From positions 1 through 64,000 of the forward strand of contig JAGAJN010000005.1 of the NCBI GenBank assembly GCA_017828975.1: a DNA stretch of 64,000 nucleotides, written 5' to 3'. A model generated the notes under the pieces. It made no database searches and had not been told where the DNA came from. It saw only the letters and a program-made list of their open reading frames with translations. The DNA is from Oscillospiraceae bacterium (GTDB lineage: Bacteria > Bacillota > Clostridia > Oscillospirales > Ruminococcaceae). The first letter of the stretch is position 1. Every line of letters starts with the position of its first letter. Below, in pieces: positions 8,074-17,519 of this stretch. The position numbers and the translations under genes are program-made.

Positions 8074-8800
8074 ACCGGTTATCGAAGTCAAGGGACTTCA
8101 GAAAAGCTTCGGCGAATTGCAGGTTCTTAAAGGCATAGATACCGTTATACACAAGGGCGACGTTGTCTTTGTTATCGGACCCTCGGGTTCGGGAAAAAGC
8201 ACCTTTCTTCGCTGCCTTAATCTTCTTGAAACTCCTACCGGTGGTCAGATACTTTTTGAAGGAACGGACATTACCGACCCAAGCAATGACATCAATCTCC
8301 ATCGCCGCAAAATGGGAATGGTATTTCAGCAGTTCAACCTGTTTCCCCATTTGAGCATTATGAAAAACCTGACCATTGCACCCATAAAGCTTCTGGGAAA
8401 ATCAAAAGAGGAAGCCGAAAAAACGGCTTATACCCTCCTTGAACGAGTTGGGCTGGCAAACCGTGCAAACGCTTATCCCAATCAGCTTTCGGGCGGTCAG
8501 AAGCAGCGAATTGCCATTGTACGTGCTTTGTGTATGTCCCCCGACGTTATGCTTTTCGATGAACCTACCTCCGCTCTCGACCCTGAAATGGTCGGCGAAG
8601 TGCTGAACGTTATGCGTGACCTTGCCAATGACGGAATGACAATGGTTGTCGTAACACACGAAATGGCATTTGCCAAGGAGATAGCCACACGTGTAATGTT
8701 TATGGACGGCGGCTATATCCTTGAAGAAAACACTCCCGCAGAGCTTTTCGGCAATCCACAAAACGAACGTCTTAAAAGCTTTCTCAGCAAAGTTATATAA
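8063..8800 (+). CDS. glnQ: Polar amino-acid ABC transporter ATP-binding protein (GlnQ type)
   Basis: The 245-residue cytoplasmic ATPase powers the adjacent permease. Motifs seen are Walker [11 protein letters not shown]-loop [10 protein letters not shown], the ABC signature LSGGQKQR, Walker [15 protein letters not shown] and the switch His in VVVTHEM. The stretch [18 protein letters not shown] is typical of GlnQ/HisP. The start codon here appears to be GTG (gtgaacggtgaacc) after AAAGGAGG, inside the permease end. A strong terminator follows the gene. Confidence 0.95.
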   Translation: MNGEPVIEVKGLQKSFGELQVLKGIDTVIHKGDVVFVIGPSGSGKSTFLRCLNLLETPTGGQILFEGTDITDPSNDINLHRRKMGMVFQQFNLFPHLSIMKNLTIAPIKLLGKSKEEAEKTAYTLLERVGLANRANAYPNQLSGGQKQRIAIVRALCMSPDVMLFDEPTSALDPEMVGEVLNVMRDLANDGMTMVVVTHEMAFAKEIATRVMFMDGGYILEENTPAELFGNPQNERLKSFLSKVI

Positions 8801-8819
8801 GAAATGTTACACAAAATTT

Positions 8820-8850
8820 GGCAGTTTCTGTTATGGAAACTGCCATTTTT
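8820..8850 (+). terminator. Terminator of the ABC transporter operon
   Basis: The arms GGCAGTTTC and GAAACTGCC pair over nine bases around a seven-base loop and are followed by ATTTTTATT. Confidence 0.9.
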
Positions 8851-8861
8851 ATTATCTGTAA

Positions 8862-8890
8862 TTGACATCATTTCATTCTTTTGATATTTT
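8862..8890 (+). promoter_or_regulatory. Orphan promoter before a 14-codon ORF
   Basis: TTGACA (8862-8867), 17 bases, TATTTT (8885-8890). No normal gene follows in this direction; only the short ORF at 8921-8965 does, before the end of a convergent gene. Confidence 0.45.
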
Positions 8891-8920
8891 TTTAATAAAA
8901 TGCTGAGAGGAGCATAATTA

Positions 8921-8965
8921 ATGAACAATATAGATAACGAAGAGCTTATAATAAACACCATTTAA
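8921..8965 (+). CDS. Possible 14-residue peptide or stump of a deleted gene
   Basis: ATG 8921 has a good ribosome site (GAGAGGAG, 8-base spacing) and is preceded by a plausible promoter, but the frame closes after MNNIDNEELIINTI. The signals look like the beginning of a normal gene, so this may be a remnant left by a deletion, or a genuine micropeptide. No function can be assigned. Confidence 0.25.
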   Translation: MNNIDNEELIINTI

Positions 8966-8980
8966 ATCACGGAGAAGAAA

Positions 8981-9706
8981 TCATTTATACATAACCAGCT
9001 TCTTAACATCAATATCATTGAAAACGCAATGATACGTCAGAATTATTATCCCGGGACAGGTCAGCTCCAGCAGAAACAGCCAGAACACGCCGCCCCAGCT
9101 AAGCCCGTCAATGGTTTTGCTTTCGGTAAACAGGCTGACAAAGGGCGAAACATGGATATTTCCGATAAGGTATGCGCTGTAAAATGTCAGCTCCACCTTT
9201 CCCGTCATTTCTACCGTAACAGGCTCTTCGGGAACGGTCGTGACAGCGCCCTCGGTTTCAGCGGGTGCTTCGGTAGCAACGGCATTTCCATTGGCAGTCA
9301 ATTCTTCGGAAACGGTCGTTTCTTCGGTCACCACCGAGGTATATGTGTATTCCTTTGAATAAAACACGTCGTTAACTGCTCCCGCCTTAACGAAAATTAT
9401 CAGCAAAAGCATTATGAAGATGGGTGCAGTAGCAACAGCCGCCATTTTGTAGGGCATTTTCTTGTCCTCAGTCTGACCGTGGAATTTCACCATATCACGG
9501 TCAAAACGTGCGGCGTTATAGGCATACTGGAAGAAAAGTCCCAGCGTTATTGCCATTGTGCAGATGCACATAATTATCTTCATCAGCATAAATTTGTTCA
9601 TTATCATTGCCGTCATAAGGCAGATAACAAAGCACATTATCTCTCCCGCCAGCCAAAAGCCAAGCCCTTTCAGACTGCGGACAGCAAAGCTTTCCTTCTT
9701 TTTCAA
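8981..9706 (-). CDS. Membrane protein with a Thr/Glu-rich loop, function unknown
   Basis: About 241 residues with four likely membrane spans: two near the N-terminus (FWLAGEIMCFVICLMTAMIM and IIMCICTMAITLGLFF), one near residue 95 (a run around FIMLLLIIFV) and one near the C-terminus (FWLLFLELTCPGIIILTYH-like). Between spans 3 and 4 is a low-complexity segment rich in Thr, Glu, Val and Ala (about residues 115-160), probably outside the cell. TTG 9706 is chosen because GGAGG lies 10 bases before it; the in-frame GTG 9724 overlaps that site and an out-of-frame ATG is only one base away. Similar TE-rich linkers occur in the lipoproteins at 29770 and 31584. Confidence 0.6.
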   Translation of the reverse strand: MKKKESFAVRSLKGLGFWLAGEIMCFVICLMTAMIMNKFMLMKIIMCICTMAITLGLFFQYAYNAARFDRDMVKFHGQTEDKKMPYKMAAVATAPIFIMLLLIIFVKAGAVNDVFYSKEYTYTSVVTEETTVSEELTANGNAVATEAPAETEGAVTTVPEEPVTVEMTGKVELTFYSAYLIGNIHVSPFVSLFTESKTIDGLSWGGVFWLFLLELTCPGIIILTYHCVFNDIDVKKLVMYK

Positions 9707-9800
9707 AACTATCCATTCCTCCACGTTAATATTTTTATGTACGACGAGAATAATATCCGTAAGACGTTATGCGTCAAAACTAAAAAGGAGAATATTCACG

Positions 9801-10229
9801 ATGAACAGTACCACAAATCTTTTAAGTGCCATTTATCAGAATGCGGATATGGGCTGCAGTTCCATTGAAAAAATTCTGCCGAAAATAGCAGACAAGGAGC
9901 TTCGACGAGAGGTCAGCACACAGCTTAACAGATACCGCCAAAGCTACAACAGGGTATGCGGCGAGCTTCGTGCGGAGCGTACCTCTCCCAAGGAGCTAAA
10001 TCCCCTCACAAAAGCCATGACCGATATGGGCATAGCCTTCTCCTGCGCCAAAAGCACAGAAACCTCCGACCTTGCCAAAATGCTCATTCAGGGAACAAAT
10101 ATGGGCATTATCCGACTGAACAAAAGCCTGAACGCCGCCACAGACGCCCCCTCGGACGTTGTGAGCGAAGCCAAGGACATGCTGAAAGCGGAGCAGGCAT
10201 ATATCGACAAGCTGAAACCGTTTCTCTGA
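9801..10229 (+). CDS. Small all-helical protein, possibly ferritin-like/DUF2383
   Basis: This 142-residue protein starts at ATG 9801, 10 bases after AAAAGGAG. It has no membrane segments and reads as a four-helix bundle of heptad-like amphipathic helices (for example ELRREVSTQLNRYRQSYNRVCGEL and ASD-MLKAEQAYIDKLKPFL). Pattern and length recall small ferritin-like stress proteins of the DUF2383 kind, but I see no clear set of metal ligands. It stands alone, convergent to the V-ATPase operon. Confidence 0.55.
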   Translation: MNSTTNLLSAIYQNADMGCSSIEKILPKIADKELRREVSTQLNRYRQSYNRVCGELRAERTSPKELNPLTKAMTDMGIAFSCAKSTETSDLAKMLIQGTNMGIIRLNKSLNAATDAPSDVVSEAKDMLKAEQAYIDKLKPFL

Positions 10230-10250
10230 TACTAATGCTAAACCGCACAA

Positions 10251-10287
10251 GGGGACTGAACGCATTGCGCAGACAGTCCCCCTTTTT
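10251..10287. terminator. Terminator between the helical protein and the V-ATPase operon
   Basis: The arms GGGGACTG (10251-10258) and CAGTCCCC (10274-10281) are followed by CTTTTTATTTT on the plus strand. The lead side is A-poor, so it probably works mainly for the plus-strand gene and weakly for the V-ATPase operon. Confidence 0.75.
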
Positions 10288-10293
10288 ATTTTA

Positions 10294-10926
10294 CTATTCT
10301 TCCGAAGCTTCCTTAGCCTTGTTTTTCTGGTGCTTAATGACCTTAAGACGGGAGAATTCCTCTCTCTCCTTCTCCTCAAGGCTGTTTGAGATATACCAGA
10401 CTGTCAGCTCAAACTTTGGAATAACAATGTTTTTCAGAGCGTTAGCCCTTGTCTGAGTTTTCTTGATTGCGACCGCCAGACGGTAAACGCCGTTTTCCAC
10501 CTCTGCCAGCACGGCAGTCATCTGCTTAACCTTTTCAAAGCAGATATAAGCGTAGTCCAGGCTGGAATTTGTCACAGCGAAGCCGTAATCCAGCGTGGGC
10601 GTTCTTTCCTTGATAGTGACCTGCGGAAGCTCACAGCCCATAACGCTGCGGTAGGTCACTGTAACGGAATCCTCCACGGGCATTGAATGAGCGATATTTT
10701 CGATAACGCCCATGGTAATGTTAGCTTCCTGCAGCGCCGCATATGCCTTGATATATGTTTCCTCAATAGAACCTCTTATGGTCTTAACAGTGTTGACCAT
10801 TGTCATCAGCTCACGGATAAGAATGTTGCGCTTTCTGTCCAGAAGCTCATATCCCAGACGGGCAAGACGGAGTGATTTTTTTGTATTGATAAGATTTCCT
10901 TTAGTAGGAAAAACCTGTTCAGCCAA
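10294..10926 (-). CDS. ntpD: V-type ATPase subunit D (central stalk)
   Basis: Subunit D is the coiled-coil rotor shaft of the V1 sector that couples catalysis to the membrane ring. The 210 residues show the family N-terminus PTKGNLINTKKSLRLARLGYELLDRKRNILIRE and a long helical C-terminus (about 120-200). The start is a TTG at 10926 with GGAGTGAG upstream. It is the last gene of the cluster, 18 bases after the subunit B gene. Confidence 0.95.
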   Translation of the reverse strand: MAEQVFPTKGNLINTKKSLRLARLGYELLDRKRNILIRELMTMVNTVKTIRGSIEETYIKAYAALQEANITMGVIENIAHSMPVEDSVTVTYRSVMGCELPQVTIKERTPTLDYGFAVTNSSLDYAYICFEKVKQMTAVLAEVENGVYRLAVAIKKTQTRANALKNIVIPKFELTVWYISNSLEEKEREEFSRLKVIKHQKNKAKEASEE

Positions 10927-10944
10927 CTGATCTCACTCCTTCGG

Positions 10945-12339
10945 TCACACAAATCTTTCGGCGTTTTTAGGATTATATTTCTCTTCCAGAAGCTTTTCGT
11001 CAACACGGTCAAGCTCCGATTTGGGAAGCAGAGAAAGCAGATCCCAGCCCAGATCAAGAGTTTCATCGATAGAACGGTTCTCGTCAAATCTCTGTGTAAC
11101 GAAATATTTCTCGAACATAACACCGAAGTGCATATACGACTTGTCAACATCAGAAAGCTCGTCCTCACCGATAACCGATGCCAGCGAACGTGCGTCCTGA
11201 ACTCTCGCATAGCAGGCAAAAAGCTGGTTTGCGCAGGCAGAATGGTCAGCCCTTGTGTAACCCTCACCGATACCGTCCTTCATAAGACGGGAAAGTGACG
11301 GCAGCACGGACACAGGAGGATAAACGCCTGTCTGGTCAAGTCCTCTGTCGAGAACTATCTGTCCCTCGGTAATATATCCCGTAAGGTCGGGAACAGGGTG
11401 CGTGATGTCGTCGTTAGGCATAGTCAGGATAGGTATCTGAGTGACCGAACCCGATGAACCGTTTACAACGCCCGCTCTCTCATACAGCGAAGCAAGGTCC
11501 GAATAAAGGTATCCGGGATAGCCCTTTCTTGCGGGGATCTCGCCCTTTGAGGAGGAGAACTCACGAAGCGCCTCGGCGTAGGAGGTCATATCCGTCATAA
11601 TTACGAGAATGTGCATATTTTTTTCATATGCCAGATATTCAGCCGCTGTCAGGGCACATCTCGGCGTAAGGATACGCTCGATGATAGGGTCATTAGACAG
11701 ATTGAGAAACATTGCAACTCTCTGCAAAACGCCGCTTTCCTCAAAGCTTCTTCTGAAATAATCGGCAACGTCATTCTTAACGCCCATTGCGGCGAAAATC
11801 ACGGCGAAATCGCTGCCGCTTTCCTCGGCTATCTGCGCCTGACGAACTATCTGCACAGCCAGCTTGTTATGGGACATACCCGAGCCTGAGAAGATAGGCA
11901 GCTTCTGTCCTCGGATAAGCGTGGTCAGGGCGTCAATGGTGGAAATACCCGTGTTGATGTAGTTTCTGGGATATGTTCTCGCAACGGGATTCAGCGGTTC
12001 GCCGTTTATATCGGCGGACTTTTCTGCGAAAATATCACCCAGCCCGTCAATAGGCTTGCCTGCGCCGTTGAAAACACGTCCGAGAATTTCCACGGAAAGG
12101 GGCATTTCCATAGGTCTGCCCGTAAATCTTGTTTTTGTATTGGTAAGGGACAGTCCTCTCGTTCCCTCGAAAACCTGCAAGATCGCCTTGTCCTCGGATA
12201 TCTCAACGATTCGTCCCAGACGTGTTGTGCCGTCGCTTAAACGTATCTCCGCAACCTCATCATAGGAAGCGTTTTCAACATGCTCCAAAGCAACAAGCGG
12301 ACCGTTTATTTCCTTTAGTCCTACGTACTGTAAGCTCAT
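10945..12339 (-). CDS. ntpB: V-type ATPase subunit B (non-catalytic nucleotide-binding)
   Basis: Subunit B alternates with subunit A in the V1 hexamer and provides part of the nucleotide interface. The 464-residue protein starts at ATG 12339 after AAAGGAAG; the longer frame lacks a ribosome site. It contains the conserved [23 protein letters not shown] and [14 protein letters not shown]. The P-loop position has the degenerate SGSGMSHN, as normal for B. The C-terminal part includes [12 protein letters not shown]. Confidence 0.97.
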   Translation of the reverse strand: MSLQYVGLKEINGPLVALEHVENASYDEVAEIRLSDGTTRLGRIVEISEDKAILQVFEGTRGLSLTNTKTRFTGRPMEMPLSVEILGRVFNGAGKPIDGLGDIFAEKSADINGEPLNPVARTYPRNYINTGISTIDALTTLIRGQKLPIFSGSGMSHNKLAVQIVRQAQIAEESGSDFAVIFAAMGVKNDVADYFRRSFEESGVLQRVAMFLNLSNDPIIERILTPRCALTAAEYLAYEKNMHILVIMTDMTSYAEALREFSSSKGEIPARKGYPGYLYSDLASLYERAGVVNGSSGSVTQIPILTMPNDDITHPVPDLTGYITEGQIVLDRGLDQTGVYPPVSVLPSLSRLMKDGIGEGYTRADHSACANQLFACYARVQDARSLASVIGEDELSDVDKSYMHFGVMFEKYFVTQRFDENRSIDETLDLGWDLLSLLPKSELDRVDEKLLEEKYNPKNAERFV

Positions 12340-12352
12340 TTTATTCTTCCTT

Positions 12353-14113
12353 TCAGCGGTTAGATTTGTTGATAACGGCACTTATCCCCTCTTCGATCTC
12401 GGCATTTAAGAGCCTGAACATATCAAGCCTGTCGTTGGGAATATCGTACTTTATCTTGATGACCTTCTCAAACAGTCCCGTATCAAGGAGAGCTGCCGTT
12501 GAAACGCCCGAAGCAACAGCCTTTTTGCACCATTTGTACAGATTGAGGATAGCGCCCATCATCATAAACTGCTTTTCAAGGGGAACGTAGGTATCGTCCT
12601 TATGATAAGCATTCTGCTGCAAAAATCCAACTCTGACAACTCTTGCGATCTCAATAACAAGCTTCTGGTCATCGGGCAGAACGTCCGAGCCAATAAGCTT
12701 AACAATCTCCATCAGCTTGTTTTCCTCAATGAGTATGTTGGATATTTCCTGACGGTATTCAAGGAACCTTTCGTCAACATTCTCACGGTAGAAATCGCCC
12801 AAATCTTCCAGATACTCAGAATAGGACGATGTCCAGTTGATAGCGGGATAATGTCTTGCATAGGCAAGCGCCTTGTCAAGCGTCCAGAAGCAGCGGACAA
12901 AACGCTTCGTGTTCTGCGTAACAGGCTCGGAGAAGTCGGAACCCTGCGGAGATACCGCACCGATGATGGTTACGGAACCCTCACTGCCGTTAAGCGTTTC
13001 GGCATACCCCGCACGCTCGTAGAACTCGGAGATTCGTGACGGCAGATATGCGGGGAAGCCTTCCTCGGCGGGCATTTCTTCCAAACGTCCGCTTATTTCA
13101 CGGAGCGCCTCAGCCCATCTGGAAGTGGAATCCGCCATTATCGCAATGTGATAGCCCATATCACGATAATATTCCGCAAGAGTGATACCCGTGTAGATAG
13201 ACGCTTCACGGGCGGCAACAGGCATATTTGAGGTGTTGGCGATAAGCACCGTTCTGTCGGTCAGGGGCTTGCCCGATTTCGGGTCAACAAGTCCCGAAAA
13301 TTCCTCCAGAACCTGTGTCATCTCGTTTCCGCGCTCGCCGCAGCCGATGTACACGATAATATCCGCATCGCACCATTTTGCCAGCTGATGCTGCGTCATA
13401 GTCTTGCCCGTACCGAAGCCGCCGGGGATAGCCGCCGTGCCGCCCTTTGCAATAGGCAGCACCGTGTCGATAACACGCTGTCCTGTAATAAGGGGACGGT
13501 TGATAGGCAGACGATTTTTGATAGGTCTTGGCTCTCTGATAGGCCATTTCTGGCAAAGGGTCAAAGTGACCGTTTCGCCCTTTTCATTTTTAAGCTTGAC
13601 AATCTCATCATCTATCTTATGCTCACCGTTTTCTGCGACCCAGATTATCTCACCGGAAACACGGGGCGGTATCATACAGCGATGCTCGATAATGGACGTT
13701 TCGGGACATACGGCGTAAATATCTCCGCCGCTGACCGTATCGCCCACGGACACCTTCAGCGTAACATCAAAAATACGCTCCGTATCAAGAGTAGGTACAT
13801 TCAGACCTTCGGCAATAAATGCGCCGCTGATGTCGTAGATCTTACGAAGCGGACGCTCGATACCGTCGAAAATATTCGAGATGATACCGGGTCCCAGCGT
13901 CGCCGACATAGGCGCACCGGTAGTATATACAGGCTCACCCGGTTTCAGTCCCGTAGTGACCTCGTAGACCTGAATGGTAGTTTCTTTATCGGTAATGCCG
14001 ATAACCTCGCCGATAAGGCGTTTGTTTCCGACATAAACCATTTCAAGCATTGAAAAATCCGTGGTGTTTCTGACCTTGACAACAGGTCCGTTGACCGAAT
14101 AAATGCTGTTCAA
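12353..14113 (-). CDS. ntpA: V-type ATPase catalytic subunit A
   Basis: This is the catalytic nucleotide-binding subunit of V1. The 586 residues have the family order: a beta-barrel N-terminus, the non-homologous bulge with [11 protein letters not shown], Walker A GGFGTGKT near residue 235 and the GERGNEM and [17 protein letters not shown] motifs. Translation probably begins at TTG 14113, since GGAGGGAAAGCA precedes it. It lies 13 bases before ntpB. Whether the enzyme makes ATP or pumps ions cannot be told from this subunit. Confidence 0.97.
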   Translation of the reverse strand: MNSIYSVNGPVVKVRNTTDFSMLEMVYVGNKRLIGEVIGITDKETTIQVYEVTTGLKPGEPVYTTGAPMSATLGPGIISNIFDGIERPLRKIYDISGAFIAEGLNVPTLDTERIFDVTLKVSVGDTVSGGDIYAVCPETSIIEHRCMIPPRVSGEIIWVAENGEHKIDDEIVKLKNEKGETVTLTLCQKWPIREPRPIKNRLPINRPLITGQRVIDTVLPIAKGGTAAIPGGFGTGKTMTQHQLAKWCDADIIVYIGCGERGNEMTQVLEEFSGLVDPKSGKPLTDRTVLIANTSNMPVAAREASIYTGITLAEYYRDMGYHIAIMADSTSRWAEALREISGRLEEMPAEEGFPAYLPSRISEFYERAGYAETLNGSEGSVTIIGAVSPQGSDFSEPVTQNTKRFVRCFWTLDKALAYARHYPAINWTSSYSEYLEDLGDFYRENVDERFLEYRQEISNILIEENKLMEIVKLIGSDVLPDDQKLVIEIARVVRVGFLQQNAYHKDDTYVPLEKQFMMMGAILNLYKWCKKAVASGVSTAALLDTGLFEKVIKIKYDIPNDRLDMFRLLNAEIEEGISAVINKSNR

Positions 14114-14139
14114 TGCTTTCCCTCCGTTCTCAAATTAAT

Positions 14140-14721
14140 TCAGGCAAATGAATTTCTGCCTGCGAACTCTTTCCTCTGCTCGTCAAGAGAAAAATCAAAG
14201 GTCCTGTCGGAAATAGTGCCGTTTTTCCTGCTGTACACGGAAAGTCCGCCCAGATGAATATGCTCGTCCGTTTTGAACTCAACATCAGAATAATCCTTTT
14301 TCAGCAGCTCGGACAGTTTTTCGTCCTCCTCGCCGATATAGACAACATCTCCCTCGGCGGGAGCAGCCTCCGCCAGCAGTTTTTTCATATAAACCGCATA
14401 ATCAGCGGACGTTCTGTACTGCGCAAGACGCTTTGAAACGGCGTCAAAGACCTGTCCCGTCAGCTCTTCTCTGCGAAGGAGAACCTCTTTCTTAGCTTCA
14501 AGCTCAAGTCTTGATGCTTCTCTGAGATATTTTCCGCTGACTTTTTTTATGTTCTCCGCATAATATTTATCGGCAGTTTCGGCAGACCTTGCGTTTGCCT
14601 CCTCGATAATAGTGCGGCTTTTCTTCTCGGCTTCTCTGATTATCTCGTCCACCTGATGGTCTATCTCGCTGTTGACAGCCAGAGAAAACCGTTGAAGCTT
14701 TTCGTTATTTATTTCTTCCAT
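14140..14721 (-). CDS. ntpE: V-type ATPase subunit E (peripheral stalk)
   Basis: The 193-residue protein has a long charged N-terminal helix (to about residue 100, with repeated EAEKKSR and EAKKEVLLRREEL segments) and a short alpha/beta C-terminal domain. With subunit G it forms the peripheral stalk that keeps A3B3 from rotating. ATG 14721 follows GGAGGTTTATAT. Its position between F and A in the cluster supports the call, since E subunits are poorly conserved. Confidence 0.88.
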   Translation of the reverse strand: MEEINNEKLQRFSLAVNSEIDHQVDEIIREAEKKSRTIIEEANARSAETADKYYAENIKKVSGKYLREASRLELEAKKEVLLRREELTGQVFDAVSKRLAQYRTSADYAVYMKKLLAEAAPAEGDVVYIGEEDEKLSELLKKDYSDVEFKTDEHIHLGGLSVYSRKNGTISDRTFDFSLDEQRKEFAGRNSFA

Positions 14722-14732
14722 ATAAACCTCCG

Positions 14733-15041
14733 TTACAGCTTCAGACCGATAGCGTCCTCAACATATCCCGATATTGTGCTGGAAATATCGGAGGTTGCGT
14801 GACGGTCGGGTATCTCGACGATAAGCGGGCTCTTCATATTCAGCTTCATATCGAAAACCGTTTCCCTGCACAGCCTGACAAGCTTTTCGGTCATAAGGAT
14901 AACAGCAATATCCTTGTCGGCAGCCGCAGCGGCAAGAGCGTCCTTCACTTCCTGTTCCTCGTGAACAACAACTCCCCTGATACCTGCCAGCCGCATTCCC
15001 ATTTCGGTATCCACATTATCGCTTATAAGAAAAAACTGCAT
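14733..15041 (-). CDS. ntpG: V-type ATPase subunit F
   Basis: This small rotor subunit (102 residues) binds the shaft subunit D. The Rossmann-like fold is seen in MQFFLISDNVDTEMGMRLAGIRG, a central strand IAVILMTEKL and SPLIVEIPDRH. ATG 15041 is preferred over the in-frame TTG one codon earlier because GGAGGTGG lies 5 to 6 bases upstream. The gene symbol follows the Enterococcus hirae scheme, in which NtpG is the F-like subunit. Confidence 0.9.
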   Translation of the reverse strand: MQFFLISDNVDTEMGMRLAGIRGVVVHEEQEVKDALAAAAADKDIAVILMTEKLVRLCRETVFDMKLNMKSPLIVEIPDRHATSDISSTISGYVEDAIGLKL

Positions 15042-15080
15042 CAAACCACCTCCGTTTCGGAATTTCCAAATTAAGAAAAA

Positions 15081-15509
15081 TCAGAATTTGTTGATAATGA
15101 GGAATGCGATAAGGAAGCCGTAGAGGGCAACACCTTCACCCAGAGCAACGAAGATCAGAGCCTTGGAGAATACCTTGGGGTCCTCGGAAACAGCACCGAT
15201 AGCAGCAGGAGCAGCAGCGGAAACGGCAATACCGCATCCGATAGAGCCAAGACCAACAGCCAGAGCAGCTGCAAGGTAAGCAAAGGATTCTGCATTATTC
15301 ACAACATTTGAAACAGCCTCGGCAGTTTCGGCGGATACAAGATTTCCCACAGGGAAAACAACAGCCATCAGCAGGACAGCGAAGAATGTGCAAAGATTGC
15401 CGATAAGAGCGTGCTTAGCCTTTTCACCTGTGCTGTGCTTGCGGATAATTCCCGCCACGGGAACGGAAAGAAGAATTACAATAAGAAGCGGAATCAGAAA
15501 AATGTACAT
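15081..15509 (-). CDS. ntpK: V-type ATPase proteolipid subunit K (membrane ring)
   Basis: The 142-residue rotor-ring subunit has four hydrophobic spans: about 4-22, 37-58, 74-98 and 112-141. The last span carries the ion-binding Glu in LGEGVALYGFLIAF. The preceding pair is Gly/Ala-rich (AVGLGSIGCGIAVSAAAPAAIG), as in c-type rings. ATG 15509 has TGGAGG nine bases upstream; the longer frame starts inside that site. I do not see the Gln residues expected for a clear sodium site, so proton or sodium specificity is undecided. Confidence 0.92.
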   Translation of the reverse strand: MYIFLIPLLIVILLSVPVAGIIRKHSTGEKAKHALIGNLCTFFAVLLMAVVFPVGNLVSAETAEAVSNVVNNAESFAYLAAALAVGLGSIGCGIAVSAAAPAAIGAVSEDPKVFSKALIFVALGEGVALYGFLIAFLIINKF

Positions 15510-15538
15510 AACAATGACCTCCAAAATATTTTAGAAAT

Positions 15539-17479
15539 TTATTCAATCTTTTCGTCATACTTGACCTTGACGGGCTCAAAGGGCTTTCCGTTGCCGTCAT
15601 AGAAGCGGGAGAATATCTCGTAGAATTCAAGTCGAAGCACCTGAATACCTACCAGCATACCCTCCAGGAACATAACGAAAATATTTCCGAGAATTACCAC
15701 AATCAGCGAAGCACCGCCGTTTGCGCCCTCTGCAAGAGCCATTACCACAGCCATCATGCCCGCATGTGAAAGCACGAAGCCGCCGACTCTTACGAAGGAA
15801 ATAGTGTTTGTCGCATATCCCAGCAGGAACTCAAAACATTCAAAGAAGTTTGAAGCGATAAAGTCACCTATTCCGCCGTGTATCTCAAACTTTTTGCCTT
15901 TAAGCAGACCGCCCAGCGGTTCACGGAAGAACATTATGATAAGCGGAACAACTATCAGACCGATAATATAAGCGGGAGTGAACAGCGAAACGCCTGTCAG
16001 TATCATATAAACCAGCGCAAACAGTATCGCACCAAAGAAAATCAGTCCCGCAAGACCGTTATTCGAGAACAGCGCCCGCTCAAAATCTTTCTGTTTAAAG
16101 CCCGTAATAACGTTGAACAGAATCGAGATAACTATCAGCGCAACACCTATTGCGATCGCTCCGTAAAGGATAATTTCCGTGTTTTCCAGAATTTCCAGCG
16201 GCTTATGCTGCAAACCTATTGCGTGATACAGCGGGTCAAGCAGATGCTCATATCCGAACACGCTTCCGTAAACCAAACCGAACACCGCACTTGACGCACC
16301 CAGTCTTGTCATAATATGACCAAGCTTTGCGCCTTTCAGCTTCCACCAGAGGAAACCGAGGAGAGCCACGACCAATCCCTGACCAACGTCGCCGAACATT
16401 ATTCCGAAAAGCAGCGTGTAAGACACCGCAACGAATGTGGTCGGGTTGATACCGTCATAGGACGGCAGACCGTACATTTCAACGAACATTGAGAACGGTT
16501 CGCTGAACTTATTGTTTTTCAGCTTGACGGGCGGCTTTATCCTTCCGTCAATATCTGCGGGCTTCAGCACGATGGAAACGCCCAGCAGGTCGTCAAACAT
16601 TGCCTTGAAGCGTTCTGCGTCCTTTTCGGGAACAAATCCCACAATGTAGAATTTTCCGTTGACGATGGAAGCCTTGCTTCTCAGCTCAAAGTTATCGTGC
16701 TCCGCTTTAAGAATGGTAAAGCAGCGGTCAAGCCTGTGACGCTCGGCAGCAATTATCTGCTCCTTTTCCGCCTTGCAGCTTTCCATACATTCCTTTGCAT
16801 CGGCAAGAGATTTATTTATCATCTCAATGGCATCATCGGCATTTCCCGTGAGAAATTCGGGCATTTTGACCTTTTCAAAATAGAGCGATTCAAGTATATC
16901 GTCCATTTCGGCGGCAAAGGAGTCGGGGGCAAACGCCGCTCCCCAGTAATACTCGCCGTCATGGTCATAGTCGATGAACATAAAGGTCTTATCATCGTAA
17001 TAAGGCAGCTTCTGATAGCTTTCCGAGGGCATTTTTCCGAATCGGACGGTAATATGCTCACAGGAGTTTATCTTTTCGATGTCAACATTCAGCCCCTTTA
17101 AATGATTGAGCTGAATGAGAGCGCTTTCTCCCTCGGAAACCCCTTCGGAAGCCTTTTTCATACGTTCTGTGGCATCTGCAAGTTTTTCCGACAATCCTCG
17201 GATATAAGTCGTCATAGCGATAACGCTGTCCTCGGTGTAATCGGTGCCTTCCTCGGTAACAAGTTCGATACCGTTGGAAGCCGCCAGCTCGGTAAGCTGT
17301 TTCAGCGGAAGAAGATAAGGGTTGTCCTCACGCAGAGAGGAAAAGCCCTGACCCGAGCCTGCTATTTTTCCTGCGGATTCTATATGAAAGCATCCGCTGT
17401 CGCTGCATCGTATCAGCACGGCATCAAGGTCCTTGACAAGCCCCGCAATATTTACGAGCTGCATTTTTTCAATTGACAT
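15539..17479 (-). CDS. ntpI: V-type ATPase subunit I (membrane stator, a-type)
   Basis: The 646-residue protein has a cytoplasmic N-terminal half with coiled-coil segments (about 1-330) and a C-terminal half with seven or eight membrane spans that form the ion half-channels against ring K. The segment GIMFGDVGQGLV and the later FVRVGGFVLSHAGM, with the essential Arg, are characteristic. ATG 17479 is preferred because AAAGGGGTG lies 6 bases before it. It lies 29 bases upstream of the ring gene. Confidence 0.95.
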   Translation of the reverse strand: MSIEKMQLVNIAGLVKDLDAVLIRCSDSGCFHIESAGKIAGSGQGFSSLREDNPYLLPLKQLTELAASNGIELVTEEGTDYTEDSVIAMTTYIRGLSEKLADATERMKKASEGVSEGESALIQLNHLKGLNVDIEKINSCEHITVRFGKMPSESYQKLPYYDDKTFMFIDYDHDGEYYWGAAFAPDSFAAEMDDILESLYFEKVKMPEFLTGNADDAIEMINKSLADAKECMESCKAEKEQIIAAERHRLDRCFTILKAEHDNFELRSKASIVNGKFYIVGFVPEKDAERFKAMFDDLLGVSIVLKPADIDGRIKPPVKLKNNKFSEPFSMFVEMYGLPSYDGINPTTFVAVSYTLLFGIMFGDVGQGLVVALLGFLWWKLKGAKLGHIMTRLGASSAVFGLVYGSVFGYEHLLDPLYHAIGLQHKPLEILENTEIILYGAIAIGVALIVISILFNVITGFKQKDFERALFSNNGLAGLIFFGAILFALVYMILTGVSLFTPAYIIGLIVVPLIIMFFREPLGGLLKGKKFEIHGGIGDFIASNFFECFEFLLGYATNTISFVRVGGFVLSHAGMMAVVMALAEGANGGASLIVVILGNIFVMFLEGMLVGIQVLRLEFYEIFSRFYDGNGKPFEPVKVKYDEKIE

Positions 17480-17519
17480 TCCTGTCACCCCTTTATATAA
17501 AAGTGTTGACTGATGCTTA

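Noticed and set aside
9516-9716. Alternative ATG frame of 66 codons at the start of the TE-rich membrane protein, hinting at a frameshift in an A-run
   Set aside because: Its ATG is only one base from the GGAGG site, too close to be used, while TTG 9706 in the long frame has a ten-base spacing. No frameshift is needed.
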